Assembly (NCBI RefSeq): GCF_001660705.2
Contig: NZ_LYBV02000020.1
Location: 62,001 to 126,000, forward strand
Direction: 5' to 3'
Length of the DNA: 64,000 bases
From: Saccharicrinis aurantiacus
GTDB lineage: Bacteria; Bacteroidota; Bacteroidia; Bacteroidales; Marinilabiliaceae
The translations under genes and the position numbers were made by a program. The notes beneath the pieces were generated by a model that was given only the letters and a program-made list of their open reading frames with translations, ran no database searches and was not told the origin of the DNA. This document shows positions 1-5,917 of the stretch, piece by piece (position 1 is the first letter of the stretch; the number at the start of each line of letters is the position of its first letter).

Positions 1-67
1 GAAACTAGTTTACCAACAGTTTGGTGGTTTAGCACTGAGGCTGAAGTGGTTTGTGGTTTTAAGATTT

Positions 68-97
68 GTAAAAAGTAGCCCCAACAGGACTCGAACC
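68..97. repeat. attL: left 30-bp direct repeat of the island
   Basis: These 30 bases are identical to 22744-22773, which cover the 3' end of an intact tRNA-Arg gene. Only the 3' acceptor/T-arm part of the tRNA is present here (75-97), and the sequence then diverges. This is the layout left by a tyrosine recombinase that integrates into a tRNA 3' end. The identity is seen directly; the att role is inferred from the tRNA overlap and the integrase beside the other copy. Confidence 0.88.
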
Positions 98-331
98 ACC
101 ACATGTAAATCGCAGAATATCAATGAATAAAGAAAAATTATTTTTCTATAATTCCCGAATTACTCACCAATTATTTGGTTAATATTGAGTTCAATTATAA
201 TGCTTTGAATATTACAAAGATACGAAAAACCATACGCTTTGTATACTAAAATGTATCAAATTAAATGGTTTTAGTTATTAGAATATTACCTGGTAATAGT
301 TCTGAAAGCACTTATGAAAATGATAAATTGC
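98..331. other. island left-end non-coding region with a possible integrase arm site
   Basis: No gene is seen. A 15-base sequence attcccgaattactc at 151-165 recurs exactly at 22630-22644, close to the other end of the island. Both are followed by AT-rich sequence containing ttgaattcaat- or gagttcaatt-like words. A matching sequence near both ends of an integrative element suggests arm-type binding sites for the integrase or excisionase. The role is inference; the shared 15-mer is seen. Confidence 0.5.
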
Positions 332-1480
332 CTACTTATTAAGCAAGTTGACAACTGGCATTCCGATCAATTCATAATTCGTACTTCTTCCTCCTGAAGC
401 TTCTTTTTGTAGTATTTCTTTATCTATTAAATCATTAATATCTCTTACCGCAGAATCTTTTGAACACTTTGCAATTTTCGCCCATTTTGAAGAAGTTAAT
501 TTTCCATCGAAACCATCCATTATTCGATTAAGAAGTTTCTTTTGTCTTTCGTTAATGATTGTTTTTGCATGCTTTTGCCAAAATTCAGATTTAAATAACA
601 CCATGGTCAGTACCTCATTTGTTGATTTGAGTGCATTTATTAAACAGTCCAAAAACCATGTGATCCAATCTGTAATATCAAGATTCCCCTTTTGTGTTTT
701 TTCCAGTAGCTCATAGTATTGTTTTCGCTCATTTCTAATTTGTGCTGACATACTATAAAATCTTTGAGTTGTTTTATCTGATTGTGCTAAAAGCATATCA
801 GTTAAAGCTCTCGTTATTCTACCATTACCATCATCAAATGGATGTATTGTTACAAACCATAAATGAGCAATTGCTGCTTTAATTACTAAATCTAGCTCAT
901 TACTATTATTAAACCACTCGAGAAATCTTGTCATTTCCTTTTCCAATAATTCTGAATCAGGAGCCTGAAAGTGCACCTTTTCTTTTCCCATTGCTCCAGA
1001 AACTACTTGCATTGGACCTGTTGTGTCTTTTCTCCAATCTGCTACAACAATTTTATACATTCCACTTCTTCCCGTTGGAAATAAAGCTGCATGCCAATCG
1101 AACAATCTATCTTTGGTTAATGGCTCAAAACAATTCTGCGTTGCATCCATCATCATTTCAACAACGCCTTCCACATTTCTATCAGAATACACAGACCCTG
1201 CTATTTCAATTCCTAATCTTCGTGCAATTGAAGAGCGAACTTGATCGGTATTTAAAAACTCGCCTTCTATTTCAGAGGATTTTATCACATCAAGCGTCAG
1301 CGTATCAAGCATAGCTTCACTTCTTAAATCGAAACCTAAAGTCTCCATTTTTCCAATTAGTCGGCCTTGTAAATTTCGCGCTTCACTTAATTGGCTCAAG
1401 AATATATTACTGTTCCAAGTAAACTCAGGCCATTTGTCTTGTTGATGTATAAATGCTTTCATTTGATGCATATTTTGCAA
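332..1480 (-). CDS. Fic family protein (DUF4172-type N-terminus, C-terminal winged helix)
   Basis: A 382-residue Fic protein. The Fic core motif HPFDDGNGR is at residues 213-221, with the catalytic His213. Fic enzymes usually transfer AMP from ATP to a hydroxyl on a target protein. The N-terminal part (about 19-90) looks like the DUF4172 domain found before Fic. It carries S68-xxx-E72-G73, matching the (S/T)xxxE(G/N) inhibitory-helix motif, so the enzyme is probably self-inhibited. The last 80 residues look like a winged helix with DNA-binding character. It is the first gene inside attL and is transcribed outward. Several Met codons lie close together at the start (residues 1, 4, 7), so the exact start is uncertain. 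Fic proteins of this layout are common in bacterial accessory regions; the target is unknown. Confidence 0.88.
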   Translation of the reverse strand: MQNMHQMKAFIHQQDKWPEFTWNSNIFLSQLSEARNLQGRLIGKMETLGFDLRSEAMLDTLTLDVIKSSEIEGEFLNTDQVRSSIARRLGIEIAGSVYSDRNVEGVVEMMMDATQNCFEPLTKDRLFDWHAALFPTGRSGMYKIVVADWRKDTTGPMQVVSGAMGKEKVHFQAPDSELLEKEMTRFLEWFNNSNELDLVIKAAIAHLWFVTIHPFDDGNGRITRALTDMLLAQSDKTTQRFYSMSAQIRNERKQYYELLEKTQKGNLDITDWITWFLDCLINALKSTNEVLTMVLFKSEFWQKHAKTIINERQKKLLNRIMDGFDGKLTSSKWAKIAKCSKDSAVRDINDLIDKEILQKEASGGRSTNYELIGMPVVNLLNK

Positions 1481-1679
1481 CGAATATAAAGCTTAATCAT
1501 CGCAAATAAAAATTAATCGTCGCTATTATTGCATCGATTATGACAGTTATTCGACGCAGCTTCTCATTTTTGCTTGCTAGTATTTTAAAAATACGTACTA
1601 TAAAAAGATCAAAATGATACAAATTGTATGGGTGAAAGGTGTGTTTATTAATAGGGAGTTGTGGCTTCTTTTCTTAATC

Positions 1680-1874
1680 CTAGAGATAGTTTTGGATTAA
1701 GTGAGCTTCTATTCCTGTATACTTGGCAAACTCCTCTGTAGTGATGTATTGATGAGGTTCTTTACCAAGGCTCTTGCGTATTTTCTGAAGTAACCTCCTG
1801 GAGGTCTTCTCACTTTTACCTGTTATGCGCTGTACATCTTTAGGGTAAATACATATGCGTGATAATTTCATCAT
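1680..1874 (-). CDS. small HTH-like protein of Bacteroidota mobile elements
   Basis: A 64-residue basic protein whose N-terminal half (KDVQRITGKSEKTSRRLLQ) reads as a helix-turn-helix and whose C-terminal half (YITTEEFAKYTGI) resembles the second half of excisionase/MerR-like small DNA-binding proteins. It starts with two Met codons. It is divergent from the 2033-2788 gene and lies directly beside a set of phased TATACTT repeats (1881-1928), so it may bind them and control both itself and the cassette. The function is inference; no specific family name can be assigned. Confidence 0.6.
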   Translation of the reverse strand: MMKLSRICIYPKDVQRITGKSEKTSRRLLQKIRKSLGKEPHQYITTEEFAKYTGIEAHLIQNYL

Positions 1875-1880
1875 TGCTTT

Positions 1881-1928
1881 TATACACTATCTATACTTTA
1901 TCCATACTTCTAATATACTTAAAGTATA
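1881..1928. promoter_or_regulatory. 11-bp-phased TATACTT repeats with a terminal palindrome
   Basis: Four copies of a TATACTT-like heptamer start at 1881 (tatacac), 1892 (tatactt), 1903 (catactt) and 1914 (tatactt), exactly 11 bp apart. The last one is paired with an inverted copy, aagtata, at 1922-1928, forming the 15-bp palindrome tatacttaaagtata (1914-1928). The site sits 7 bp upstream of the small HTH gene and about 105 bp upstream of the divergent 2033 gene. One-turn phasing suggests cooperative binding of a small regulator on one face of the helix, probably the neighbouring HTH protein. The repeats are seen; the role is inferred. Confidence 0.55.
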
Positions 1929-2032
1929 CTAAATACGGACATAATTTCCTTTGGGGGTCATATGGGACAGGGATATTTGAAATGCTCTAAAACAGCTATT
2001 ACATTAGTTCTTATTCATTAAAAAAAGGGATT

Positions 2033-2788
2033 ATGGCAAGGCAAAAGGGAGTTATTAAGTTGGAAGGACGCGTTGGCGATTTGTCTTTTTACAAGAGTGG
2101 TGGCGATTATTTAGCACGCACCAAAGGTGGTGTTGATGGTGACAGAATTAAGAAAGATCCGGCATTTGCGCGTACTCGTGAAAATGGGGCTGAGTTTGGT
2201 AGAGCTGGTAAAGCCAGTAAATTATTGCGTGGTGTTTTTAAGGCTCCAATAGCAATGACTGCTGATAAAAAAGTAGCGAGTAGATTAACTACTCAGATGT
2301 TAAAAGTAGCTCAATCGGACACTACTAATGGTAGAGGAGAACGAACAGTTGCTAAGGGTGACTTAGGTTTGTTGCTTGGTTTTGAGTTTAATGGGCAAGC
2401 TAGCCTAGATGAGATTATGTCTGCGAGTTCATCTGTTAATTTTGACCGAACTACTGGGGCTGTTACTGTAGATACTGAGTTTACAAATCCAAAGTTAGAG
2501 CTTATTGCCATTGAGGGTGCTGATGTGGCCCGCATGACTGTTGGTATTGCGGCTGTTGATTTTGAGAGTGCAGAATTTGAAGTAAATGTGGCACAGTCTG
2601 ATGCTATTGATATTACTTCGAAGGATGCTTTAACTTCATCTGTATCGGCGAATATTTCTGCTGATAGTACGCTTCCTGTTTTTATTGTTTTAGGTATTGA
2701 GTACTACCAGAAGGTGAATGACGAATTATACCTCATCAATAACCAGGAGTGTAGAGCTTTGACAATTGTGGCGGTGGATACTGTATAG
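2033..2788 (+). CDS. conserved-looking unknown protein heading a holin/DUF5675 cassette
   Basis: A 251-residue protein that I cannot assign to a characterised family. The N-terminus is basic and glycine-rich (MARQKGVIKLEGRVGDLSF, then RTRENGAEFGRAGKA at about 47-61) and recalls proteins seen in many Bacteroidota genomes without an assigned role. The remainder is acidic and beta-rich, with repeated Asp/Val/Thr strands. There is no signal peptide or membrane segment. An A/G-rich stretch (aaaaaaaggga) precedes the ATG. It is followed on the same strand by a small membrane protein, a holin-like protein and a DUF5675 protein, so a structural or particle-like product released by lysis is one possibility. 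That idea rests on context only. Confidence 0.6.
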   Translation: MARQKGVIKLEGRVGDLSFYKSGGDYLARTKGGVDGDRIKKDPAFARTRENGAEFGRAGKASKLLRGVFKAPIAMTADKKVASRLTTQMLKVAQSDTTNGRGERTVAKGDLGLLLGFEFNGQASLDEIMSASSSVNFDRTTGAVTVDTEFTNPKLELIAIEGADVARMTVGIAAVDFESAEFEVNVAQSDAIDITSKDALTSSVSANISADSTLPVFIVLGIEYYQKVNDELYLINNQECRALTIVAVDTV

Positions 2789-2828
2789 GCGTTAGGTTTT
2801 AGTTATTAGTAGCTAGGTTTTTTATTTT

Positions 2829-3023
2829 ATGGAGGATACGGCAATTTCACGGAATGGGAAAGCAGGATTTTTAGGAGGCACTTTTGTGAGTGTGTTGCAT
2901 GGCGTTTCGATTGGGGGCATGGTGGAAACTATTGTGTATACCGTTTTGGGAACCGTGGTGAGCTTTGGCGTATCGTGTCTTCTGAAATACATTGTTAAAA
3001 GGTATCTCAAAAGAGGAGTTTAA
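2829..3023 (+). CDS. small single- or double-pass membrane protein
   Basis: A 64-residue protein whose residues about 15-55 are hydrophobic and glycine/valine-rich, with a Lys/Arg-rich C-terminus (KYIVKRYLKRGV), which suits an inner-membrane peptide. It starts 40 bp after the preceding gene, is co-directional, and is followed at once by a hairpin and T-tract (3083-3116). In phage-like cassettes such a peptide could be an accessory holin or holin regulator, but the sequence alone does not show this. Confidence 0.55.
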   Translation: MEDTAISRNGKAGFLGGTFVSVLHGVSIGGMVETIVYTVLGTVVSFGVSCLLKYIVKRYLKRGV

Positions 3024-3082
3024 AAATTTGATTGTTTGCTTAGGTTGATTCGGTGGTAATGACTACTGATGGTGTTTGGTGT

Positions 3083-3116
3083 AGCCCTTGGATTCTCAGT
3101 CCGGGGGCTGTTTTAT
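3083..3116 (+). terminator. intrinsic terminator after the small membrane gene
   Basis: An imperfect stem pairs agcccttgg with ccgggggct around a 9-base loop and is followed by gttttattt. It lies 60 bp after the stop of the 2829-3023 gene, and no gene follows on the + strand until 3378. Confidence 0.6.
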
Positions 3117-3188
3117 TTAGTCAGAAGTTTTTAGTCAGTGGTGAGTAGTAGTTTAGGCTGAGGGCAGCAGGGATTTACAGCTTGGTTA

Positions 3189-3232
3189 TTTAGTATCAGG
3201 TATCAAGACACAAGTATCAAGATGATTTACAG
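3189..3232. repeat. dispersed repeat A, copy 1
   Basis: This copy reads tagtatcaggtatcaagaca and continues with an internal near-repeat of tatcaag. Related copies lie at 3967-3997, 18233-18275, 18582-18622 and 19488-19516, all in the island and all between genes. The short sub-repeats (tatcaggtatcaag, agtatcaag) make the element nearly self-repeating. The function is unknown. Confidence 0.75.
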
Positions 3233-3249
3233 CTTTTAATTGTTCATGA

Positions 3250-3295
3250 CGCCTTGAGATTGCTTTGCTGCGCGCGCAATGACGCAATAACGTGG
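3250..3295. repeat. dispersed repeat B (cattgcg-type), copy 1
   Basis: The sequence runs from cgccttgagattgctttgct through a self-complementary gcgcgcgcaatg section to gacgcaataacgtgg. Other copies are at 3904-3949, 17467-17519 and 18641-18684, and a partial inverted copy is at about 36354-36377 outside the island. The complementary strand contains cattgcg and gcaatctcaagg words that recall a REP-like repeat common to many bacteria; that resemblance is from memory. Confidence 0.7.
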
Positions 3296-3377
3296 ATTTG
3301 CAGCTTGGGGCTTTTTTTGTTCTAGCTCTTAGGACGCTAGTCTTTAGGTATGATTTTAGAGTTTTTAAGGTTTGATT

Positions 3378-3845
3378 ATGAAATTATTTGAGAGGATAAG
3401 TGCTTTGTTGGGCGGTGGATTGGTGAAGGACGTTGGAGACCTCATCGATAGGTTTGTGACAACGGGTGCTGAAAAGCAAGAGGCGAAAGCGTTGCTTTTG
3501 GAACTGCAGCACAAACAGGAAATGGAAGCTTTGAAACTCTCTTTGGAAACGGAGCAGGAGTTTAACCAACTAATAAAAGATTTGGAGGGTACTGCGAGTG
3601 ATTTAAGCCAATCGGGTTGGTTAGGAAAAGTAGTGCTTTTCTTGCGTGGAGCGCAGCGACCAATGTGGGGTTACTTTGTGGCTTTTATGGATTACATGGT
3701 ATTTGCAGGACGTTGGAGCTTGAACGAAAATGAGCGTTTGGAATCAGCTTTTTGGATTATCAACTTTTTGGTTCTGGGCTTTTTATTTGGTGAGCGTGCC
3801 GTGAAGAATGTGGGACCATTGGTGAGTAAGATGATGAAGAAGTAG
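3378..3845 (+). CDS. holin-like membrane protein (3TM/GTA-holin type)
   Basis: About 155 residues. The N-terminal half is a helical, charged, probably coiled region (about 28-75, rich in E/K/L/Q). The C-terminal half has two hydrophobic segments (about 94-111 and 122-138) ending in a basic tail. The layout and words such as RPMWGYF and FWIINFLVLGFLFGERAVKN resemble the three-segment holins of gene transfer agents and phages. I chose ATG 3378 over the in-frame TTG two codons upstream. Holins open the inner membrane so that a cell-wall enzyme can act, and the next same-strand gene is a candidate wall enzyme. It is flanked on both sides by copies of repeats A and B, which suggests a movable unit. 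Confidence 0.65.
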   Translation: MKLFERISALLGGGLVKDVGDLIDRFVTTGAEKQEAKALLLELQHKQEMEALKLSLETEQEFNQLIKDLEGTASDLSQSGWLGKVVLFLRGAQRPMWGYFVAFMDYMVFAGRWSLNENERLESAFWIINFLVLGFLFGERAVKNVGPLVSKMMKK

Positions 3846-3903
3846 GTGCTAGGACGCTGCGCTTTAGGTGTTAGGCTTTAGGTATTAGGATGCTTTACGG
3901 CTT

Positions 3904-3949
3904 GCCTTGAGATTGCTTTGCTGCGCGCGCAATGACGCAATAGCGTGGG
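3904..3949. repeat. dispersed repeat B, copy 2
   Basis: Nearly identical to copy 1 (3250-3295), including the gctgcgcgcgcaatgacgcaat core. It lies directly downstream of the holin-like gene, so that gene is bracketed by direct copies of B. Confidence 0.75.
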
Positions 3950-3966
3950 ATTTGCAGCTTGGTTAA

Positions 3967-3997
3967 TTAGTATCAGGTATCAAGGCACAAGTATCAA
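3967..3997. repeat. dispersed repeat A, copy 2
   Basis: Matches copy 1 (3189-3232) with one substitution (caaggcac for caagacac), then diverges. With copy 1 it brackets the holin-like gene. Confidence 0.7.
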
Positions 3998-4020
3998 TAG
4001 ATTTTGCTGCTTTAAAAGAA

Positions 4021-4036
4021 CACGTGAGGACACGTG
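4021..4036. repeat. CACGTG hairpin, copy 1
   Basis: cacgtgaggacacgtg is a pair of CACGTG palindromes separated by 4 bases. It recurs with one change at 18712-18727, and both are followed by cac and lie near repeats A and B. It may be an operator or simply a third member of the island repeat set. Confidence 0.55.
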
Positions 4037-4084
4037 CACTAGCGATACGCTGAAGGCAGAAGTGGATTGAAAAAATTGTGTGTT

Positions 4085-4540
4085 ATGGAGTTAAAGGTTT
4101 TACGATATAGTGATTCTAGGGGAAGTACATTGGGACTTTTGTTTATTGATGGTTTGTTTGCTTGTTATACTTTGGAGGATGAGTATAAGGCTGTAAAGGA
4201 ATACGGTAAAACAAGGATTGCTGCAGGCAGGTATCCAATCCGATTACGTTGTTTTGGTGGGCACCATTGGAAATATTTGAAACGCTTTGGTGCAGTTTTT
4301 CATAAAGGGATGCTGCAAGTAATGAATGTGCCGTTATTCTCAGATATCCTCATCCATATTGGTAATGATGCGGATGATACAGCAGGTTGTTTGCTCCTAG
4401 GAAATGTGGCCAACAATAACCAGGTAAAGAATGGGTTTATTGGAAGTAGCACAGCTGCTTATTTACGTGTTTATCCCATTATAAGAGATGCTTTGCTTAA
4501 GGGGGAAGCCGTTTATATTAGTTATGTTGGTGAAATATGA
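4085..4540 (+). CDS. DUF5675 family protein, L,D-transpeptidase-like
   Basis: A 151-residue soluble protein matching the DUF5675 pattern: early beta strands, a TLED turn (29-32) and a C-terminal H91-x-G93 ... D98-T-A-G-C102 segment. A His-x-Gly followed by Ala/His-Gly-Cys-Leu is how YkuD-type L,D-transpeptidases present their catalytic His and Cys, so a peptidoglycan-active enzyme is plausible. DUF5675 genes are often found in Bacteroidota phages and islands. The start is set at ATG 4085 (MELKVLRY) because the upstream in-frame start is a TTG giving an atypical MKKLCV leader. It follows the holin-like gene, which suits a lysis-type pair. The family call is fairly firm; the enzyme activity is inference. 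Confidence 0.75.
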   Translation: MELKVLRYSDSRGSTLGLLFIDGLFACYTLEDEYKAVKEYGKTRIAAGRYPIRLRCFGGHHWKYLKRFGAVFHKGMLQVMNVPLFSDILIHIGNDADDTAGCLLLGNVANNNQVKNGFIGSSTAAYLRVYPIIRDALLKGEAVYISYVGEI

Positions 4541-4622
4541 AAATAAAAACTAGACTACTATAGTGCTCTTGACTAGGATTAGTAAATAAATTGAAAGTAC
4601 TGAGCTATTCTTAGTTTAATAT

Positions 4623-4753
4623 CTACAACGTATAGTGCTATGAATAGTTGCCGCTTTCGGGTTGTTTCCCTGTCCAGTTACTCCGAACTTAATGCGAGCT
4701 ACAACCCTTGAATAATCAACAAAACGGCAATTATTTATGAGTATGTGTTAGCT
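4623..4753 (-). repeat. attC-like folded recombination site at the 3' end of a gene cassette
   Basis: Read on the minus strand, this 131-bp segment starts with gctaac, 7 nt after the stop of the 4761-5600 gene, and ends with gttgtag. Its two halves pair strongly: ttgccg with cggcaa, gggttgt with acaaccc, and cataaataatt with actattcat, in a long imperfect cruciform with a structured centre. Integron attC sites have this size, folding and position. The end words fit the RYYYAAC/GTTRRRY consensus only loosely. The 10-mer at its start is complementary to 5908-5917, upstream of the cassette genes, as expected when a circular cassette has been linearised at its attC. The attC identity is inference. 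Confidence 0.5.
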
Positions 4754-4760
4754 TTTGTTA

Positions 4761-5600
4761 TTACAATTTTAAAGCAAGTCCTATACTTGTTACATCAATA
4801 TCCTCAAAATTAGGAGACATCGAACCGTTCTTATATTCAAAGTTTAAACCTAAATGTTCAATTAAAAAGAACTTAAAATTAATTTTTATATAATTTATTG
4901 ATTCATTGGATGTAACTCTTTCATCTTGTTCTAGAAAATTATAATGAATATAATTAGCACCAAAAGAAAATCTATAAAAACCTTTATTTAAAAAAACAGG
5001 ATTTGTCTTGTTTTTAATTGGAGATGTCCAACCAAAATCCCAATTCAAACTTGGACTAATTACTATTCGAGAGATTTCTTCATTTTTATTTTCAATTATA
5101 TTCACTCCATAATTGTAGTTGAGACTTAAAATAAAATTAACATTTCCAATACTTCCTTTTTCTAGCATCCATTGATAATAAGTAAAGCCTATTTTGCCTA
5201 ATATTTGACTCATAACAAAATCTTTGTCTGATGAAAATTCAGGCGAAACTATGTTATATTGAATAGTTTGTTGGAAACCTTTAATTTCTGTAGCCTTAAA
5301 GCTTAATTTTTTTTTGATAAATGATTCTGCTTCAAATTGTATGTTGTTTTCTGATGTTTTAGTTCCTGAACCAAAATGAGATTCAAAGCTAGGTTTTATG
5401 TAAAAAGGAGAATTTTCCTTGTTATAGAAATATTTATATTCTTCTTTGGGATCTGAACCTTTTGTTTTGTTCAAATTAATATCTAAAGTTCCTTTGCCTT
5501 CAGTAAAATTGTAATTATAATTCACAAAAGTTGATTGACTATATATTGCAATATTTGATAAAGCAACCAGCCATAAAAAGATAAATCTTTTTTGTTTCAT
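4761..5600 (-). CDS. outer-membrane beta-barrel-like protein
   Basis: A 279-residue exported protein. A signal peptide is visible (KRFIFLWLVALSNIAIYSQS, cleavage near residue 21). The mature part alternates short strands rich in Tyr, Phe and Asn with turns, and ends in strands finishing with LALKL, which suits an outer-membrane barrel of about 10-12 strands. No specific family is recognised. It starts 3 bp after the stop of the ACP-like gene, so the two are co-transcribed. The stop codon is 7 bp before the attC-like element, which suggests these two genes form a mobile cassette. Confidence 0.6.
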   Translation of the reverse strand: MKQKRFIFLWLVALSNIAIYSQSTFVNYNYNFTEGKGTLDINLNKTKGSDPKEEYKYFYNKENSPFYIKPSFESHFGSGTKTSENNIQFEAESFIKKKLSFKATEIKGFQQTIQYNIVSPEFSSDKDFVMSQILGKIGFTYYQWMLEKGSIGNVNFILSLNYNYGVNIIENKNEEISRIVISPSLNWDFGWTSPIKNKTNPVFLNKGFYRFSFGANYIHYNFLEQDERVTSNESINYIKINFKFFLIEHLGLNFEYKNGSMSPNFEDIDVTSIGLALKL

Positions 5601-5603
5601 AGG

Positions 5604-5876
5604 TTAGGCTAATTTTTTAGTTATATAGTTAATTAATTTTTCGACTGTTTTGTTTTTTGTAAACATTGTTATTTCTAAATCTTTTTGATTCAGTGTTGTA
5701 AATTCAATACATATCTCTTGACTCAACACATTAAAGTGAGATGATAAATAAATATCTGATAAATTTAGTTCTGTATCATCTGAATAGTCTATGAATTTTG
5801 CCAATTTCTCTTCAGTGTAAGCTGTGTTTTCGGCCAAAACTTTCAGCAATTTCTTTCTTACCTGTTCTTTTGTCAT
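5604..5876 (-). CDS. small acyl-carrier-protein-like protein
   Basis: A 90-residue acidic, helical protein. The order of helices, the pattern ELNLSDIYLSSHFNVLSQEI-C-IEF and the final KTVEKLINYI helix resemble an acyl carrier protein. The usual DSL phosphopantetheine site is not present; SSH stands near its place, so if this is an ACP fold it may not be modified in the usual way. It begins 41 bp after the probable cassette boundary (5917) and is the first of two genes ending at an attC-like site. The call is tentative; an unrelated small helical protein is the alternative. Confidence 0.4.
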   Translation of the reverse strand: MTKEQVRKKLLKVLAENTAYTEEKLAKFIDYSDDTELNLSDIYLSSHFNVLSQEICIEFTTLNQKDLEITMFTKNKTVEKLINYITKKLA

Positions 5877-5907
5877 AATTATTTGTTTTAGGGTGTTAAT
5901 TTTTAAT

Positions 5908-5917
5908 AAAAGCTAAC
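5908..5917. repeat. 5' boundary of the gene cassette (complement of the attC-like start)
   Basis: aaaagctaac here is the exact inverse complement of gttagctttt at 4747-4756. On the minus strand it reads gttagctttt and sits 31-41 bp before the first cassette gene. In an inserted integron cassette the first bases come from the attC R' core and are complementary to the R'' core after the last gene, which is the relation seen here. Confidence 0.5.

Larger units (their letters stand above)
3024..3377. other. gene-free spacer with terminator and repeats A and B
   Basis: A 354-bp spacer between the small membrane gene and the holin-like gene. It contains the terminator at 3083-3116, repeat A copy 1 and repeat B copy 1, plus a partly repeated word related to aggctgaagtgatttacagcttgg that recurs near other island spacers (for example 16327 and 18550). 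No coding potential is seen. Confidence 0.6.

Noticed and set aside
68-97. Possible second tRNA gene at the left end
   Set aside because: Only the 3' part of the tRNA is present; the D and anticodon arms are missing, so it is an att remnant.
928-1314. Open frames on the + strand opposite the Fic gene
   Set aside because: They are antisense to a clear Fic gene with intact motifs; the translations show no domain pattern.
3189-4036. CRISPR array from the repeated words
   Set aside because: The repeats are few, irregularly spaced and separated by genes; no spacer pattern and no cas genes.
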